Shown here: positions 1-8,534 of the stretch, piece after piece
How positions within the stretch are numbered: the stretch's first letter is position 1
Layout of the letters: every line of letters begins with the position of its first letter
Origin: Bacteroidaceae bacterium
Lineage (GTDB): Bacteria > Bacteroidota > Bacteroidia > Bacteroidales > Bacteroidaceae
Assembly: GCA_017398805.1 (NCBI GenBank)
Contig: JAFQEZ010000094.1
Location: forward strand, 1-63,367
Direction of reading: 5' to 3'
DNA length: 63,367 bases
Program-made: the position numbers and the translations under genes
Notes under the pieces: model-generated
Told to the model about the DNA's origin: nothing
Databases searched by the model: none
The model's input: the letters and a program-made list of their open reading frames with translations, nothing else

Positions 1-270
1 ACCCGCTTGCAAGCAACCGTGTAACCAGCGGTCAAACACTCCTCGCACTTTTTCCAAAAATCAAACAGGTTCAAGCTGTGGAATTTAACGGTGCCGGTTA
101 AAGAGATTACCTCTGCTTATCATTGCGCAATTGTCATCCCGACAGAGCGGAGCGACGAGGGATCTCTTTTTCATAACTACTGCAAATATTTTGCTGACCC
201 ACACCTTTTTGCTACTGACCCTCTATTTATGGTTTCTCTCCGTATGTTCTGTTTCATAGGGGTATCATCT
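1..270. other. Intergenic region with structured repeat
   Basis: No convincing gene lies here. The open frame at 91-279 is not protein-like and runs through a REP-like element at about 102-170. Near the left edge is a 10-bp palindrome GCTTGCAAGC (5-14). The remainder up to the stop codon of the DUF1460 gene at 271 shows no promoter or RNA-gene signature I can defend. Confidence 0.5.
102..170. repeat. REP-like intergenic repeat / hairpin
   Basis: AGAGAT at 102-107 pairs with ATCTCT at 162-167, and CCTC at 110-113 pairs with GAGG at 157-160, enclosing a 10-bp palindrome ATTGCGCAAT (122-131) and a GC-rich core GACAGAGCGGAGCGACGAGG (141-160). A T-run follows the right arm, so it could also end transcription from a gene left of the window. 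From memory, this core (six-frame reading ...PTERSDEGSL) recurs between genes in Bacteroidetes genomes; copy number could not be tested here. Confidence 0.5.
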
Positions 271-1122
271 TCAATGTGAGATTCTCAATACCTTTATGCC
301 AATCTGCTTTTTCTTGTTCTTCTGGTATTCGTACAAAGTCAACGGGTCTTTTACAACCTTGCTCTTGGCGCTTGATGCATGCAGAAGGTGCAGGTTGCCC
401 TCTTCCCAATAGGCAAATCCCACGTGTGCGATGTCCAGCCCGGCAACAGTCGTGACAAGTGCAATGATATCACCGTTCTTGATGTGCTTTATATTCTCCT
501 TGTCATTCAGGATCTCTTTAGGAATATAGCTGCTTGATATGCCCCTGAACGGTATCTCAAGTTCTTCTATCCTCTTCTGCATCCTAATATTGTTTTTCAG
601 CATGGGATAACTGTCGGGATGCTTGCTCATGAAACTGAGATTCAGAGTCCTGAACTTATGGCTGCACTCTTCTGTCGTTTCTGTGATTAAGCCTTTCGAT
701 ATGTTGTCCTCTATCCACCATGTCGTGTAGTGCAACCTGCTCTCATATCCGTTGCGTATTCCATTGCGGTAACGTATCTTTTCCAGGTTTCTGCAGAATG
801 AACAGAAATCCTTGTCACCACTCTCTATGGTGATTACGATTGCTGTTACCAACTCTACAAAAGTTGAACAATCAAGTTTCTCTGTGCTGACGAACAGAGG
901 CTCTTCATTGCCGTTCTCAAGTGTTCCTGCAACATATTCGCATCCTATGAAACGATCTGCAATGGCAAGCGCCAAATCTCCCGTGCCGTTGTAAGCATCA
1001 GCTTGCTCCTCGTGCAGGATGCGCTCGATTGCGATACTGTCGCTTTTGTTGTATATAACCTCCTGTGCATGCGACATGAATGGCAATAAAAAGAAAAATG
1101 CAATAACTTGAAGTCTTGTCAT
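271..1122 (-). CDS. DUF1460 family secreted hydrolase
   Basis: This 283-residue protein starts with a Sec signal peptide (about residues 1-19, ending SHAQ). It resembles the DUF1460 (PF07313) family, an NlpC/P60-like papain fold related to peptidoglycan amidases. The expected active-site pieces are visible: Cys85 in LDCSTFVEL and His233 in IAHVGFAYW. The likely role is cleavage of an amide bond in cell-wall peptide or a related substrate in the periplasm; this is inferred from the family. The gene is divergent from the Plug gene, with 85 bp between the starts. A weak -7-like TATATTTA lies at 1154-1161 on this strand. Confidence 0.8.
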   Translation of the reverse strand: MTRLQVIAFFFLLPFMSHAQEVIYNKSDSIAIERILHEEQADAYNGTGDLALAIADRFIGCEYVAGTLENGNEEPLFVSTEKLDCSTFVELVTAIVITIESGDKDFCSFCRNLEKIRYRNGIRNGYESRLHYTTWWIEDNISKGLITETTEECSHKFRTLNLSFMSKHPDSYPMLKNNIRMQKRIEELEIPFRGISSSYIPKEILNDKENIKHIKNGDIIALVTTVAGLDIAHVGFAYWEEGNLHLLHASSAKSKVVKDPLTLYEYQKNKKKQIGIKVLRISH

Positions 1123-1184
1123 GATTGTGATTTTGGAAGCTTCTTAATTTGTGTAAATATAAGGCAATATTCTTTATAAATGAT

Positions 1185-1192
1185 TATCTTCG
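1185..1192 (+). promoter_or_regulatory. -7 promoter element for the Plug gene
   Basis: TATCTTCG matches the Bacteroidetes -7 consensus TAnnTTTG except for one base. It lies 15 bp before the ATG at 1208, giving a very short leader. No clear -33 TTTG is seen at the usual spacing. Confidence 0.55.
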
Positions 1193-1207
1193 CGCAAAAT
1201 ATAAAAT

Positions 1208-2464
1208 ATGAAATCAAGGTTTTCGCTCATTGTGTTGCTGTCGCTGTTGCCTTTTGTTACATGTGCGCAGTTCGCTTTTTCCGTTTCGGAACGCTTGCGA
1301 TCGCTCCGCATGGAGGTAAATGGAGAGTGGAATGCCATGCCCGTAGTGCAACTTGACGGTGACGATGTCATAAGCTTCTCTTTTGATGAGATGTCCCATG
1401 AGTACAACCGTTTCATTTATAGGATTACCCATTGCAATGCCGACTGGACACCGTCGGACCTTCATGAAATAGACTATCTTGAAGGGTTCAACAATATGCC
1501 TGTAGAGGAGTGGGAGAACTCTGTCGCGACAACCCAACTTTATACGCATTATACATTCTCATTGCCGAATGAAAATGTTTCGTTGTTGCTGTCCGGCAAT
1601 TATAAGGTGGAGATATTTGACGACGAGGATGGGGGTGAAACACCTGTGGCCGAGTTTCGCTTCTCTATTGTAGATCCTCGCGTGCGTATCTCTGCTACTG
1701 TCAGCGGTGATACGGACCTGTCGCTTAATGAGGATGAACAGCAACTCTCTTTCATTGTCGACTGCTCGGGCTACAGCATAGCATCTCCTTCGAGTGACAT
1801 TATACCCGTGGTATATCAGAACCGTAGAGTGGATAATGCCGTTATGGGAATCAAGCCTACCTATATCACCGGCAATTCGCTGGAGTATCTTCATAATGGC
1901 AAACTCATTTTCAATGCCGGTAATGAATACCGCCGTTTTGAACTTACTGACCCAAATTCCCCATCACTCAATGTTGAGGAGGTGGCTGTGTACGGTGATG
2001 AGTATCATGCGTTGCTTTATGTTGATAAACCGCGCAAGAACCATTCCAATTATATTGATGAGAACGGCCGTTATTTTGTAAGGACACTCGAAGGATACGG
2101 ATCACCGATAGAGGCCGATTATGTGCATGTTCATTTTGCTCTTGATACACCTTATACCCCCGATGGTGACTATTATCTTTTCGGTGACCTCACCAATAAT
2201 GCGATATCACCTTTGACACGGCTGGATTATGATACAGAGGGTGGGTATTACCACACGACAATGTTGTTGAAGCTTGGCCTTTATAACTATATGTATGTAT
2301 GGATGCCACATGGCGGTAACGCTCTGAAGACTTCTGCCGTTGAGGGGGATTTCTACAACACCGATAATGAATACCTTATATATATATACCATAGGGAATT
2401 CGGTGCAAGGTATGACAAATTGGTAGGTGTCCATGCAATCAACTACAGGTTAGAGGATAATTGA
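1208..2464 (+). CDS. DUF5103 / type IX secretion Plug-like protein
   Basis: A 418-residue secreted protein with a signal peptide ending near residue 20 (VTCAQ). The N-terminal beta-rich part (FSVSERLRSLRMEVNGEW, then a YRITHCNADW motif) and the C-terminal immunoglobulin-like part (YYLFGDLTNN ... YNYMYVW) fit DUF5103. In Flavobacterium a protein of this family blocks the periplasmic side of the SprA translocon and is called Plug. Whether a complete type IX system exists in this organism cannot be told from the window, although porQ is present at 46552. It is monocistronic and ends in a perfect 46-bp palindrome. Confidence 0.8.
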   Translation: MKSRFSLIVLLSLLPFVTCAQFAFSVSERLRSLRMEVNGEWNAMPVVQLDGDDVISFSFDEMSHEYNRFIYRITHCNADWTPSDLHEIDYLEGFNNMPVEEWENSVATTQLYTHYTFSLPNENVSLLLSGNYKVEIFDDEDGGETPVAEFRFSIVDPRVRISATVSGDTDLSLNEDEQQLSFIVDCSGYSIASPSSDIIPVVYQNRRVDNAVMGIKPTYITGNSLEYLHNGKLIFNAGNEYRRFELTDPNSPSLNVEEVAVYGDEYHALLYVDKPRKNHSNYIDENGRYFVRTLEGYGSPIEADYVHVHFALDTPYTPDGDYYLFGDLTNNAISPLTRLDYDTEGGYYHTTMLLKLGLYNYMYVWMPHGGNALKTSAVEGDFYNTDNEYLIYIYHREFGARYDKLVGVHAINYRLEDN

Positions 2465-2474
2465 GTGCCGATAT

Positions 2475-2520
2475 CTACAAAACAAGCCCGGAGGTCGCGA
2501 CCTCCGGGCTTGTTTTGTAG
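2475..2520. terminator. Bidirectional terminator, 46-bp perfect palindrome
   Basis: The two 23-nt arms are exact inverted complements (core CCGGAGGTCG/CGACCTCCGG), flanked by A-rich and T-rich ends, so the hairpin can end transcription in both directions. It sits between the convergent Plug gene (stop at 2464) and the WecA-like gene (stop at 2526). Confidence 0.85.
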
Positions 2521-2525
2521 ATGAT

Positions 2526-3692
2526 TCAGACTTTATCAATGATCTCCTGGACTTTCTTCCAAATGCCTTTCTTTTCAAAGTTCATTTTCTTGCTTATTTT
2601 TTTCAATCTTTCCAGCCCCTTGCCGTTCTTTTCCAATTGCTTCTCGGCATACATGTAGAACAGGAATGTAACGGAGATGCCCAGCAGAATTACAATCAGT
2701 AACTGGAGTTCTACGGGAGCGCCTAACAGGCAAGAGACAAACCATATCACAACAACAAGGAAGTTTAGTGTGAGGATGGACACTGTAGTTCCGATATGCG
2801 AGAAGCCCAAGTCGATGAACATGTGGTGAAGGTGTGTCTTGTCGGGGCTGAATGGTGATTTGCCCTTCATGATTCTTGTAGACATCACGCGTAATGTATC
2901 GAACACCGGTATTGCGAGCACTGCAACAGTGAACGGCACAAGTCCATATCCCCTTGCCGCCAAAGATGATGAGTCGCTACCCTTGCAAAGTATATTTATC
3001 ACGAATATTGACATCATGATACCTATCATCAATGTTCCTCCGTCGCCAATGAACATCTTTGTCTTGTTGCCGAATACATTGTGTAGGAAGAACGGAATTA
3101 TCGCTCCGGCAGCAGTTACGGCAATGATAGTCATAGTGGCATTATTAGAAATGTAAAATATAATGGCAAACAGAGTAGATGCCATAAAGCAGAATCCTGA
3201 TGAGAGACCGTTTACACCATCAATGAGGTTTATCGCGTTGATTATTCCCACTGCTGCAAACACTGTCAATGGAACGGCTACCCAAACAGGAATGCCTGTT
3301 ATTCCAAACAATCCCCATAGACTGTTTATAGATGCTTCATTTACATATATAAGCCACAATACCACTAATATTTCTATTATGAAACGCATTGTTGGTGTCA
3401 GCCCAAGTACATCATCAATGGTGCCTATATACAGCATTATGAGCATTGCTGCCATCAGCATGAATACCTCAGGAGCGTTGAACATGGCCTGAGAACTGCA
3501 TATTCCAATGATTATGCCGAAGAAAACTGCCAATCCTCCAAGGACGGGTACCGGGTTACGTTGCAGTTTACGTGCATCGGGGTTGTCAACGATGTTCTTG
3601 AGTATGGCAATCTTCAGAATCTTCGGATGTATCCAAAGTGTGCCCAAGAGTGCTATAAGGAATGTTATTATAATGTTATGCAGCTCTAGCAT
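2526..3692 (-). CDS. WecA/TagO-like undecaprenyl-phosphate sugar-1-phosphate transferase
   Basis: A 388-residue polytopic membrane protein of the MraY/WecA family, which moves a (usually N-acetyl) hexosamine-1-phosphate from a UDP-sugar to undecaprenyl phosphate to start O-antigen, capsule or related polymers. Family signatures are present: VDNPDARKLQ with VPVLGG near the N-terminus, NAINLIDGVNGL (Mg-binding Asp loop), FIGDGG, and the HLHH motif in KTHLHHMF. A basic tail (KKISKKMNFEKK) is cytoplasmic. The sugar specificity cannot be read from sequence. It is transcribed alone, divergent from the GDP-mannose gene, which may feed the same surface polysaccharides. Confidence 0.88.
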   Translation of the reverse strand: MLELHNIIITFLIALLGTLWIHPKILKIAILKNIVDNPDARKLQRNPVPVLGGLAVFFGIIIGICSSQAMFNAPEVFMLMAAMLIMLYIGTIDDVLGLTPTMRFIIEILVVLWLIYVNEASINSLWGLFGITGIPVWVAVPLTVFAAVGIINAINLIDGVNGLSSGFCFMASTLFAIIFYISNNATMTIIAVTAAGAIIPFFLHNVFGNKTKMFIGDGGTLMIGIMMSIFVINILCKGSDSSSLAARGYGLVPFTVAVLAIPVFDTLRVMSTRIMKGKSPFSPDKTHLHHMFIDLGFSHIGTTVSILTLNFLVVVIWFVSCLLGAPVELQLLIVILLGISVTFLFYMYAEKQLEKNGKGLERLKKISKKMNFEKKGIWKKVQEIIDKV

Positions 3693-3777
3693 GGTTTTTC
3701 TTTTTTATAATTGTAGGATATCGATTATTGGGGGTAAATTTAAAATAAAGTATCCCTAAAGGATAATATGACAATTG

Positions 3778-3807
3778 CAAATATAACGATTTTCTTATTT
3801 AATTCAA
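3778..3807 (-). promoter_or_regulatory. Promoter for the WecA-like gene
   Basis: On the minus strand, TATATTTG (3778-3785) is a perfect -7 element, with TTG at 3805-3807 as -33, spacing 19 bp. Predicted transcription start near 3770 leaves a leader of about 75 nt. Confidence 0.7.
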
Positions 3808-3923
3808 TAAATAACAGTATAATATTGAGGTGATATTCAATAAATGTGTGAATTTTTACATTTTGTTCGTGAAATGAATCAGCCGGTTTCGGTAGCCTTG
3901 TACATGATGTTTTTTCTCTGTAA

Positions 3924-3957
3924 TTTGGTTGCTTTCTGCATTTTTTGTTTATCTTCG
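3924..3957 (+). promoter_or_regulatory. Promoter for mannose-1-phosphate guanylyltransferase
   Basis: TTTG at 3924-3927 and TATCTTCG at 3950-3957 (spacing 22 bp, slightly long). Its position inside the upstream extension of the open frame argues for the ATG at 4042 as the true start. Confidence 0.5.
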
Positions 3958-4041
3958 CATCCGTTATCTGTTATAACAACTTCGGGTTATGTTTTGTTAT
4001 ATATTGATATCAGTTTAAATGAATTTATAAGATTTCTAAAG

Positions 4042-5097
4042 ATGGCTGGTTCAAATCATGTTGTAATAATGGCTGGCGGTGCAGGTAACCGTCTTTGGCC
4101 GATGAGCACCGAGGAGACTCCCAAACAGTTTGTTGATGTGCTTGGATGTGGTAAAACATTGCTGCAACTTACGGCAGACCGCTTCTCCGGTATATGTCCG
4201 GCAGAGAATATGTGGGTGGTAACGTCAGAGAAGTATGCTTCATTTGTCCGTGAGCAGCTGCCGATGATACCCGAAGAGAATATTCTCAAAGAACCATGTC
4301 GCCGCAACACTGCGCCATGCATTGCTTATGCGGCATGGAAAATAAAGAAGCGCGATTCCAATGCGAATATGGTTGTTACTCCGAGCGACCATTTTGTGGC
4401 CGATGTACAGGAGTTCCGCAGAGTCATAAACTCTTCGTTGGGCTTTGTCAAAGGCTCCGATGCAATCCTTACTCTTGGTATAACACCGACACGTCCCGAG
4501 ACCGGTTACGGATATATAGAGGCAGTGCTCGGTAGTTCCACTCTGTCGAACAAGGAGGTCTACCGTGTCGATTCATTTAAAGAGAAACCGACAGTGGATG
4601 TTGCCGAGGCATATATTGCAAAGAAGAATTTCTATTGGAATGCAGGTATTTTCATCTGGAACGTATCTACTATAGTCAACGCCTTCCGTGTCTATCAGTC
4701 CCCGATAGCATCGGTGTTTGAGGCTCTCAGTCCATACTTCTTTACCACCGAGGAGCAAGAGCAGGTAGATACGCGTTTCCCTGAATGCCGTAATATTTCG
4801 GTTGATTATGCAATTATGGAGCGTGCCGAGGAGATATTCGTTTTTCCTTGTGATTTCGGTTGGAACGATTTAGGTACTTGGAACTCACTGCACGACAATC
4901 TTCATCATGACCTTAACAGCAATGTGGCTATCGGCAACGAGGTGGCTTTCTCCGAGTCGCGAAACTGCTTTGTAAGCACCAATGGCATGAAAAAGGTTAT
5001 TGTCATAGGTATGGACAATTGTGTTGTTGCTGAGAAGGACGGTAACCTGCTTGTGTGTCGCATGGGTGAGGAGAACAGAATCAAGGATATGTTCTGA
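4042..5097 (+). CDS. manC: Mannose-1-phosphate guanylyltransferase
   Basis: A 351-residue nucleotidyltransferase that makes GDP-mannose from GTP and mannose-1-phosphate. The pyrophosphorylase signature is at the N-terminus (MAGGAGNRLWPMS, residues 10-22, then TPKQF), followed by TPSDHF, the FKEKP substrate loop, FYWNAGIF and DYAIMER. It stops after the catalytic domain and lacks the phosphomannose isomerase domain of bifunctional ManC/AlgA enzymes. The frame is open for 66 codons upstream, but the family starts with a short lead into MAGG and a promoter lies within the extension, so the ATG at 4042 is preferred. GDP-mannose feeds fucose and mannose glycans of the capsule, LPS and glycoproteins. 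Confidence 0.9.
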   Translation: MAGSNHVVIMAGGAGNRLWPMSTEETPKQFVDVLGCGKTLLQLTADRFSGICPAENMWVVTSEKYASFVREQLPMIPEENILKEPCRRNTAPCIAYAAWKIKKRDSNANMVVTPSDHFVADVQEFRRVINSSLGFVKGSDAILTLGITPTRPETGYGYIEAVLGSSTLSNKEVYRVDSFKEKPTVDVAEAYIAKKNFYWNAGIFIWNVSTIVNAFRVYQSPIASVFEALSPYFFTTEEQEQVDTRFPECRNISVDYAIMERAEEIFVFPCDFGWNDLGTWNSLHDNLHHDLNSNVAIGNEVAFSESRNCFVSTNGMKKVIVIGMDNCVVAEKDGNLLVCRMGEENRIKDMF

Positions 5098-5159
5098 GCC
5101 TGACAAGTTTAGAGAACCAATAAAATATAGAAGATGAAGAAAGATTATTCATTTTCTAA

Positions 5160-5189
5160 CAAGAGGATGACTCAAAAGTCACCCTCTTG
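5160..5189. terminator. Hairpin terminator, GAGGATGACT family
   Basis: CAAGAGGATGACT (5160-5172), loop CAAA, AGTCACCCTCTTG (5177-5189), with a single A/C mismatch. It lies between the convergent manC and TPR genes. The left arm and loop are the same as in the hairpin after rplI (63191-63218). Confidence 0.75.
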
Positions 5190-5192
5190 TGA

Positions 5193-6593
5193 TTATCTGA
5201 TTCTTTCGATGAATCCTGCAACCGTCATGTTTGCGTCGTAGGGTATGCCGAAGAGGCTGAACAGCAGGCATGATTTTCCGTTCAGGGCATTCTCTATTGC
5301 CGGTTCTGCTGCGTTTGTTTCACCAGTTTTCCATAGACAATATGCAACGTAAGCATCAATCTCTGTAGTGTCGTGGCTGAAAGGACGCACGTAGCGGAAT
5401 ACCCTCAATGCCGCTTTCAAGTGCTTATGTTCTGTAAGGTGCACGCCAAGTTCGTAAAGTTCCTCCTCTTGTGTCCACTCCTTCTGTTCAAGTGCGCACA
5501 TGTCGCTGAAAGTGAGGTTCTCCTTGTCGCGTAACTCGTAGAGGTGCTTTTCGTGCAACAGCAACTGCTTCATGTTTTCGGGGTGCATCATGAGTGCGAC
5601 CGATACGGCCTCCTCGGCTCTGGTCTCCTCGCCTTCGCTGTCGAGTATCATCGCCTTGTTTATTCTTGCGAGCATCATTTCCACAGTTCCTTCCGGTGAT
5701 ATCTCTATGACGCTGTTGAATGCTTTGGTGGCCTCGATAATGTTGCCCTCATGATAGAATGACAATGCAATGTAGAACTGTGGCATTACCGACATAGGGT
5801 ACTTCTCTCTGAACCAGCCGAATATCTCGCGCGATTTGCTGTAGTTGCCCACATGATAATAGCAGTAGCCCTGCATCATGCGCGCATACTCTATCTCCTC
5901 GTTTATGGTGTTTTCGTACTCGAAGCATTCGAGTGCCTTGCCGTATCTCTTTATCATGAAATATATATGTCCCAACTGCTCCCAATAGAAGGTGGAGTAG
6001 GGGTCCTCGTCAAGAAGGGCATTATATATGTCTATGGCCTCGTTTGTCTTCTGCAGTTCTATGAAACACTCGGCTTTTACCTCCAAAAGGCTTCTGTTGC
6101 CGGGGCTTATGGACAACCCTTTTTCGCACAGAAAAAGCGCTTCGAGTGCGAAGCCGCAATCAAGCATCACTTCAAGTGCTTCGTACAGCTGCTCTTGTTC
6201 GGCATCCTTGCTCTGGATTATCTCAAGCGCGATATCGCGTGCACGTTTGAAATCCTTTAGCGACAGATATATTTCGGCTTGCAACAGACGTGCTTCGTTG
6301 TCGATGAACTCTATTTTCGAGAATTGTTTCAGCGCGGCTTTCGCTTCACCCCTGCCAAGCAACAGACGTATCTCCATCTTTGTGATTTCGGGAGCCGTGG
6401 GATGCAACTGTTTTGCTGTAGAAAGGATCTCTTGGGCCTCGTCACATTTGTCGCTGTAGAGATAGTACGACAACAGGTCCACGAGTTCATCGATGCCGAA
6501 GTATGTATGCATGCTCATGGCTTTGGCCTGCTCATACTTCTTCAGGAGCTCGCGGAATTCCGGTGATTCGAAAAATCCTTTGTCGTAGTTCAT
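5193..6593 (-). CDS. Tetratricopeptide repeat protein
   Basis: A 466-residue soluble protein without signal peptide or membrane segment, built almost entirely of TPR-like helix pairs (for example LAQAEIYLSLKDFKRARDIA-type and WEQLGHIYFMIKRYGKALECF units across residues 40-320). Such proteins act as protein-protein scaffolds. No catalytic domain is seen and no specific partner can be named. It lies directly downstream of glnS on the same strand, with only 50 bp and a hairpin between them, so partial read-through from glnS is possible. Confidence 0.75.
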   Translation of the reverse strand: MNYDKGFFESPEFRELLKKYEQAKAMSMHTYFGIDELVDLLSYYLYSDKCDEAQEILSTAKQLHPTAPEITKMEIRLLLGRGEAKAALKQFSKIEFIDNEARLLQAEIYLSLKDFKRARDIALEIIQSKDAEQEQLYEALEVMLDCGFALEALFLCEKGLSISPGNRSLLEVKAECFIELQKTNEAIDIYNALLDEDPYSTFYWEQLGHIYFMIKRYGKALECFEYENTINEEIEYARMMQGYCYYHVGNYSKSREIFGWFREKYPMSVMPQFYIALSFYHEGNIIEATKAFNSVIEISPEGTVEMMLARINKAMILDSEGEETRAEEAVSVALMMHPENMKQLLLHEKHLYELRDKENLTFSDMCALEQKEWTQEEELYELGVHLTEHKHLKAALRVFRYVRPFSHDTTEIDAYVAYCLWKTGETNAAEPAIENALNGKSCLLFSLFGIPYDANMTVAGFIERIR

Positions 6594-6610
6594 GGATGTA
6601 TATATTTATG

Positions 6611-6638
6611 TTCCGTACCCGATGATTCGGGTACGGAA
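6611..6638 (-). terminator. Hairpin after glnS
   Basis: TTCCGTACCCGA (6611-6622) and TCGGGTACGGAA (6627-6638) form a perfect 12-bp stem with a 4-nt loop between the glnS stop and the TPR start. No strong U-run follows, so it may be a leaky terminator or an mRNA-stabilising hairpin. Confidence 0.6.
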
Positions 6639-6643
6639 CTGTT

Positions 6644-8395
6644 TTACTTGCCCTTGAGCGATACTGTACGGTTGAATACAGGTTTGCCGGGCTTGCTGTC
6701 TGGGTCTACGTTGAAGTAACCGATGCGCTGGAACTGAAGATAACTCAATGGTGGAAGTTCTGCCGCCCACTCTTCAATATACGCATTGTTGTTTATGCGC
6801 AGAGAGTCGGGGTTTATGAAGGGGCGCATGGCCTCGATGCCTCTTACTCCATTTTCATTCTCGTACTGCTTTATTGCGTCGCGAGGGTTCTCGCATGTCC
6901 ACAGGCAACTGTAGTCGCGCACTTCGCAAGGTACGCTGTGGGCACAGCTTACCCAATGAAGTGTCTTGCCCTTTATGCGTCGGTCTGCTCCGGGCATACC
7001 GCTGCGGCTTTCCGGGTCATATGTGGCATGGATGCATGTGATGTTTCCGTTTTCATCCTTCTCTATGCACTTTGCCGGGTCTTCGTCACATTTGATGATA
7101 TATGCGTTCTTCAAACGTACCTCCTTGCCGGGGCCCAGACGCAGGAACTTCTTTCCGCCATCTTCCATGAAGTCCTCGCGCTCTATGTAGAGTTCGCGTG
7201 AAAAACGTATGATGTGTGAGTCTGAGTTCTCATCCTCGGGGTTGTTGATGGCCTGCATCTCCTCGACCAAATCTTCGGGGTAGTTGTCTATTACCAGGCG
7301 TACCGGGTCTACAACCGCACTTACTCGCAGAGCGCGTGTGTTGAGGTCTTCGCGACAAGCAGCCTCCATCAGCTTTATGTCATTGAGGGCATCGAATGTG
7401 GTGTAACCTATCTTGTCAATGAAGTTGAGTATAGCCTCGGGGCTGTATCCTCTGCGGCGTATACCGCATATTGTAGGCATACGAGGGTCGTCCCAACCGT
7501 TTACTACTCCCTCTTTGGTGAGGATGAGCAGGTTGCGCTTGCTCATGAGAGTGTAGTTGAGGTTCAGCTTGTTGAACTCGTACTGGCGCGGACGGTTATC
7601 CTGGATGTCGCCTTCGTCGCCCTTCCACTCCTTTATCCATGTGACGAACAGGTCGTAAAGGTCGCGGTGAGGCACGAACTCCAAGGTGCATATTGAGTGT
7701 GTTACTCCCTCAAGGTAGTCGCTCTGTCCATGGGTGAAGTCGTACATGGGGTATGCATTCCATTTGTTGCCTGTACGCCAGTGCGGCATGTTCAGCACAC
7801 GGTACATGATTGGGTCGCGGAAGTGCATGTTGGGGCTTGCCATGTCTATCTTGGCGCGGAGAATCATCTTGCCGGGCTCAACGTTGCCGCTGTTCATCTC
7901 ACGGAAAAGTCGCAGGCTCTCTTCTGCCGGACGGTCGCGGTATGGGCTGTTCTGTCCGGGTTCGGTGGTTGTGCCTTTCTGCTTGGCAATCTCCTCCGAT
8001 GTCAGCTCGTCGATATATGCACGGTCTGTCATGATGCACCACTCGGCAAAATCCCAAAGTTCCTGAAAATAATCGCTGGCGTAGCACACCTTGCCCCATT
8101 CGAAGCCGAGCCATTTGATATCTTCTTCAATGGCACGTACAAACTCCATATCCTCTTTCTGTGGGTTGGTGTCGTCGAAACGGAGGTTACATACACCGTT
8201 ATATTTCTGTGCCAGTCCAAAGTCTATGGCAATGGCCTTTGCATGACCTATGTGGAGATAGCCGTTCGGCTCAGGCGGAAAACGGGTCTGCACCTTGCCG
8301 CCGTTCTTTCCTTGTGCCAGGTCATCCACTAAAATCTGCTCGATAAAACTGATGCTCTTTTTCTCGATTTTTTCAGTTTCGTTTGTTGTAGTCAT
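6644..8395 (-). CDS. glnS: Glutaminyl-tRNA synthetase
   Basis: A 583-residue class I aminoacyl-tRNA synthetase that charges tRNA-Gln with glutamine. The HIGH motif is exact (residues 48-51, in PPEPNGYLHIGHAK), the KMSKS counterpart reads LMSKRN, and RFDDTNP follows as in GlnRS rather than in bacterial GluRS. The C-terminal half is the GlnRS-type anticodon-binding beta-barrel pair. The length is close to other Bacteroidetes GlnRS. Presence of this enzyme implies direct charging rather than only the Glu-tRNA(Gln) amidotransferase route. Confidence 0.97.
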   Translation of the reverse strand: MTTTNETEKIEKKSISFIEQILVDDLAQGKNGGKVQTRFPPEPNGYLHIGHAKAIAIDFGLAQKYNGVCNLRFDDTNPQKEDMEFVRAIEEDIKWLGFEWGKVCYASDYFQELWDFAEWCIMTDRAYIDELTSEEIAKQKGTTTEPGQNSPYRDRPAEESLRLFREMNSGNVEPGKMILRAKIDMASPNMHFRDPIMYRVLNMPHWRTGNKWNAYPMYDFTHGQSDYLEGVTHSICTLEFVPHRDLYDLFVTWIKEWKGDEGDIQDNRPRQYEFNKLNLNYTLMSKRNLLILTKEGVVNGWDDPRMPTICGIRRRGYSPEAILNFIDKIGYTTFDALNDIKLMEAACREDLNTRALRVSAVVDPVRLVIDNYPEDLVEEMQAINNPEDENSDSHIIRFSRELYIEREDFMEDGGKKFLRLGPGKEVRLKNAYIIKCDEDPAKCIEKDENGNITCIHATYDPESRSGMPGADRRIKGKTLHWVSCAHSVPCEVRDYSCLWTCENPRDAIKQYENENGVRGIEAMRPFINPDSLRINNNAYIEEWAAELPPLSYLQFQRIGYFNVDPDSKPGKPVFNRTVSLKGK

Positions 8396-8428
8396 ATCTC
8401 TTATATGTTATTTCGCTATTTTAACTTG

Positions 8429-8436
8429 CGAATATA
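8429..8436 (-). promoter_or_regulatory. -7 promoter element for glnS
   Basis: TATATTCG on the minus strand, about 34 bp upstream of the glnS ATG (8395). One base differs from TAnnTTTG. No clear -33 element. Confidence 0.5.
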
Positions 8437-8489
8437 GTCAATTAATTTGTAAAATCCATAAGCTATGGCTGAATATTGTTTTTTTTGTT

Positions 8490-8497
8490 TATCTTTG
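8490..8497 (+). promoter_or_regulatory. -7 promoter element for the glycosyltransferase gene
   Basis: TATCTTTG is a perfect -7 match. The predicted start of transcription near 8504 excludes upstream in-frame starts and supports the ATG at 8535. Confidence 0.6.
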
Positions 8498-8534
8498 TCC
8501 TTGTATGTTGTCGTTCGACAGCGATGTCTCATTT

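Larger units (their letters stand above)
3693..4041. other. Divergent promoter region
   Basis: This 349-bp gap holds promoters for the WecA-like gene (minus) and the mannose-1-phosphate guanylyltransferase gene (plus). An open frame continues upstream of the latter from 3844 to 4041, but its product is hydrophobic and AT-rich, contains the plus-strand promoter, and does not belong to the enzyme. I see no other gene. Confidence 0.6.

Noticed and set aside
61-90. tRNA-like T-loop sequence AGGTTCAAGC
   Set aside because: The flanking bases do not form T-arm or acceptor stems, and no anticodon arm is found nearby.
91-279. 62-codon open frame at the left edge
   Set aside because: It runs through the REP-like repeat, begins with GTG without a start signal, and overlaps the DUF1460 stop on the other strand.
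3844-4041. 66-codon N-terminal extension of manC
   Set aside because: It contains the promoter and encodes an unrelated hydrophobic sequence; family members begin close to MAGG.
7697-8332. 211-residue open frame antisense to glnS
   Set aside because: It is a shadow of a well-supported essential gene and has no promoter or start signal.
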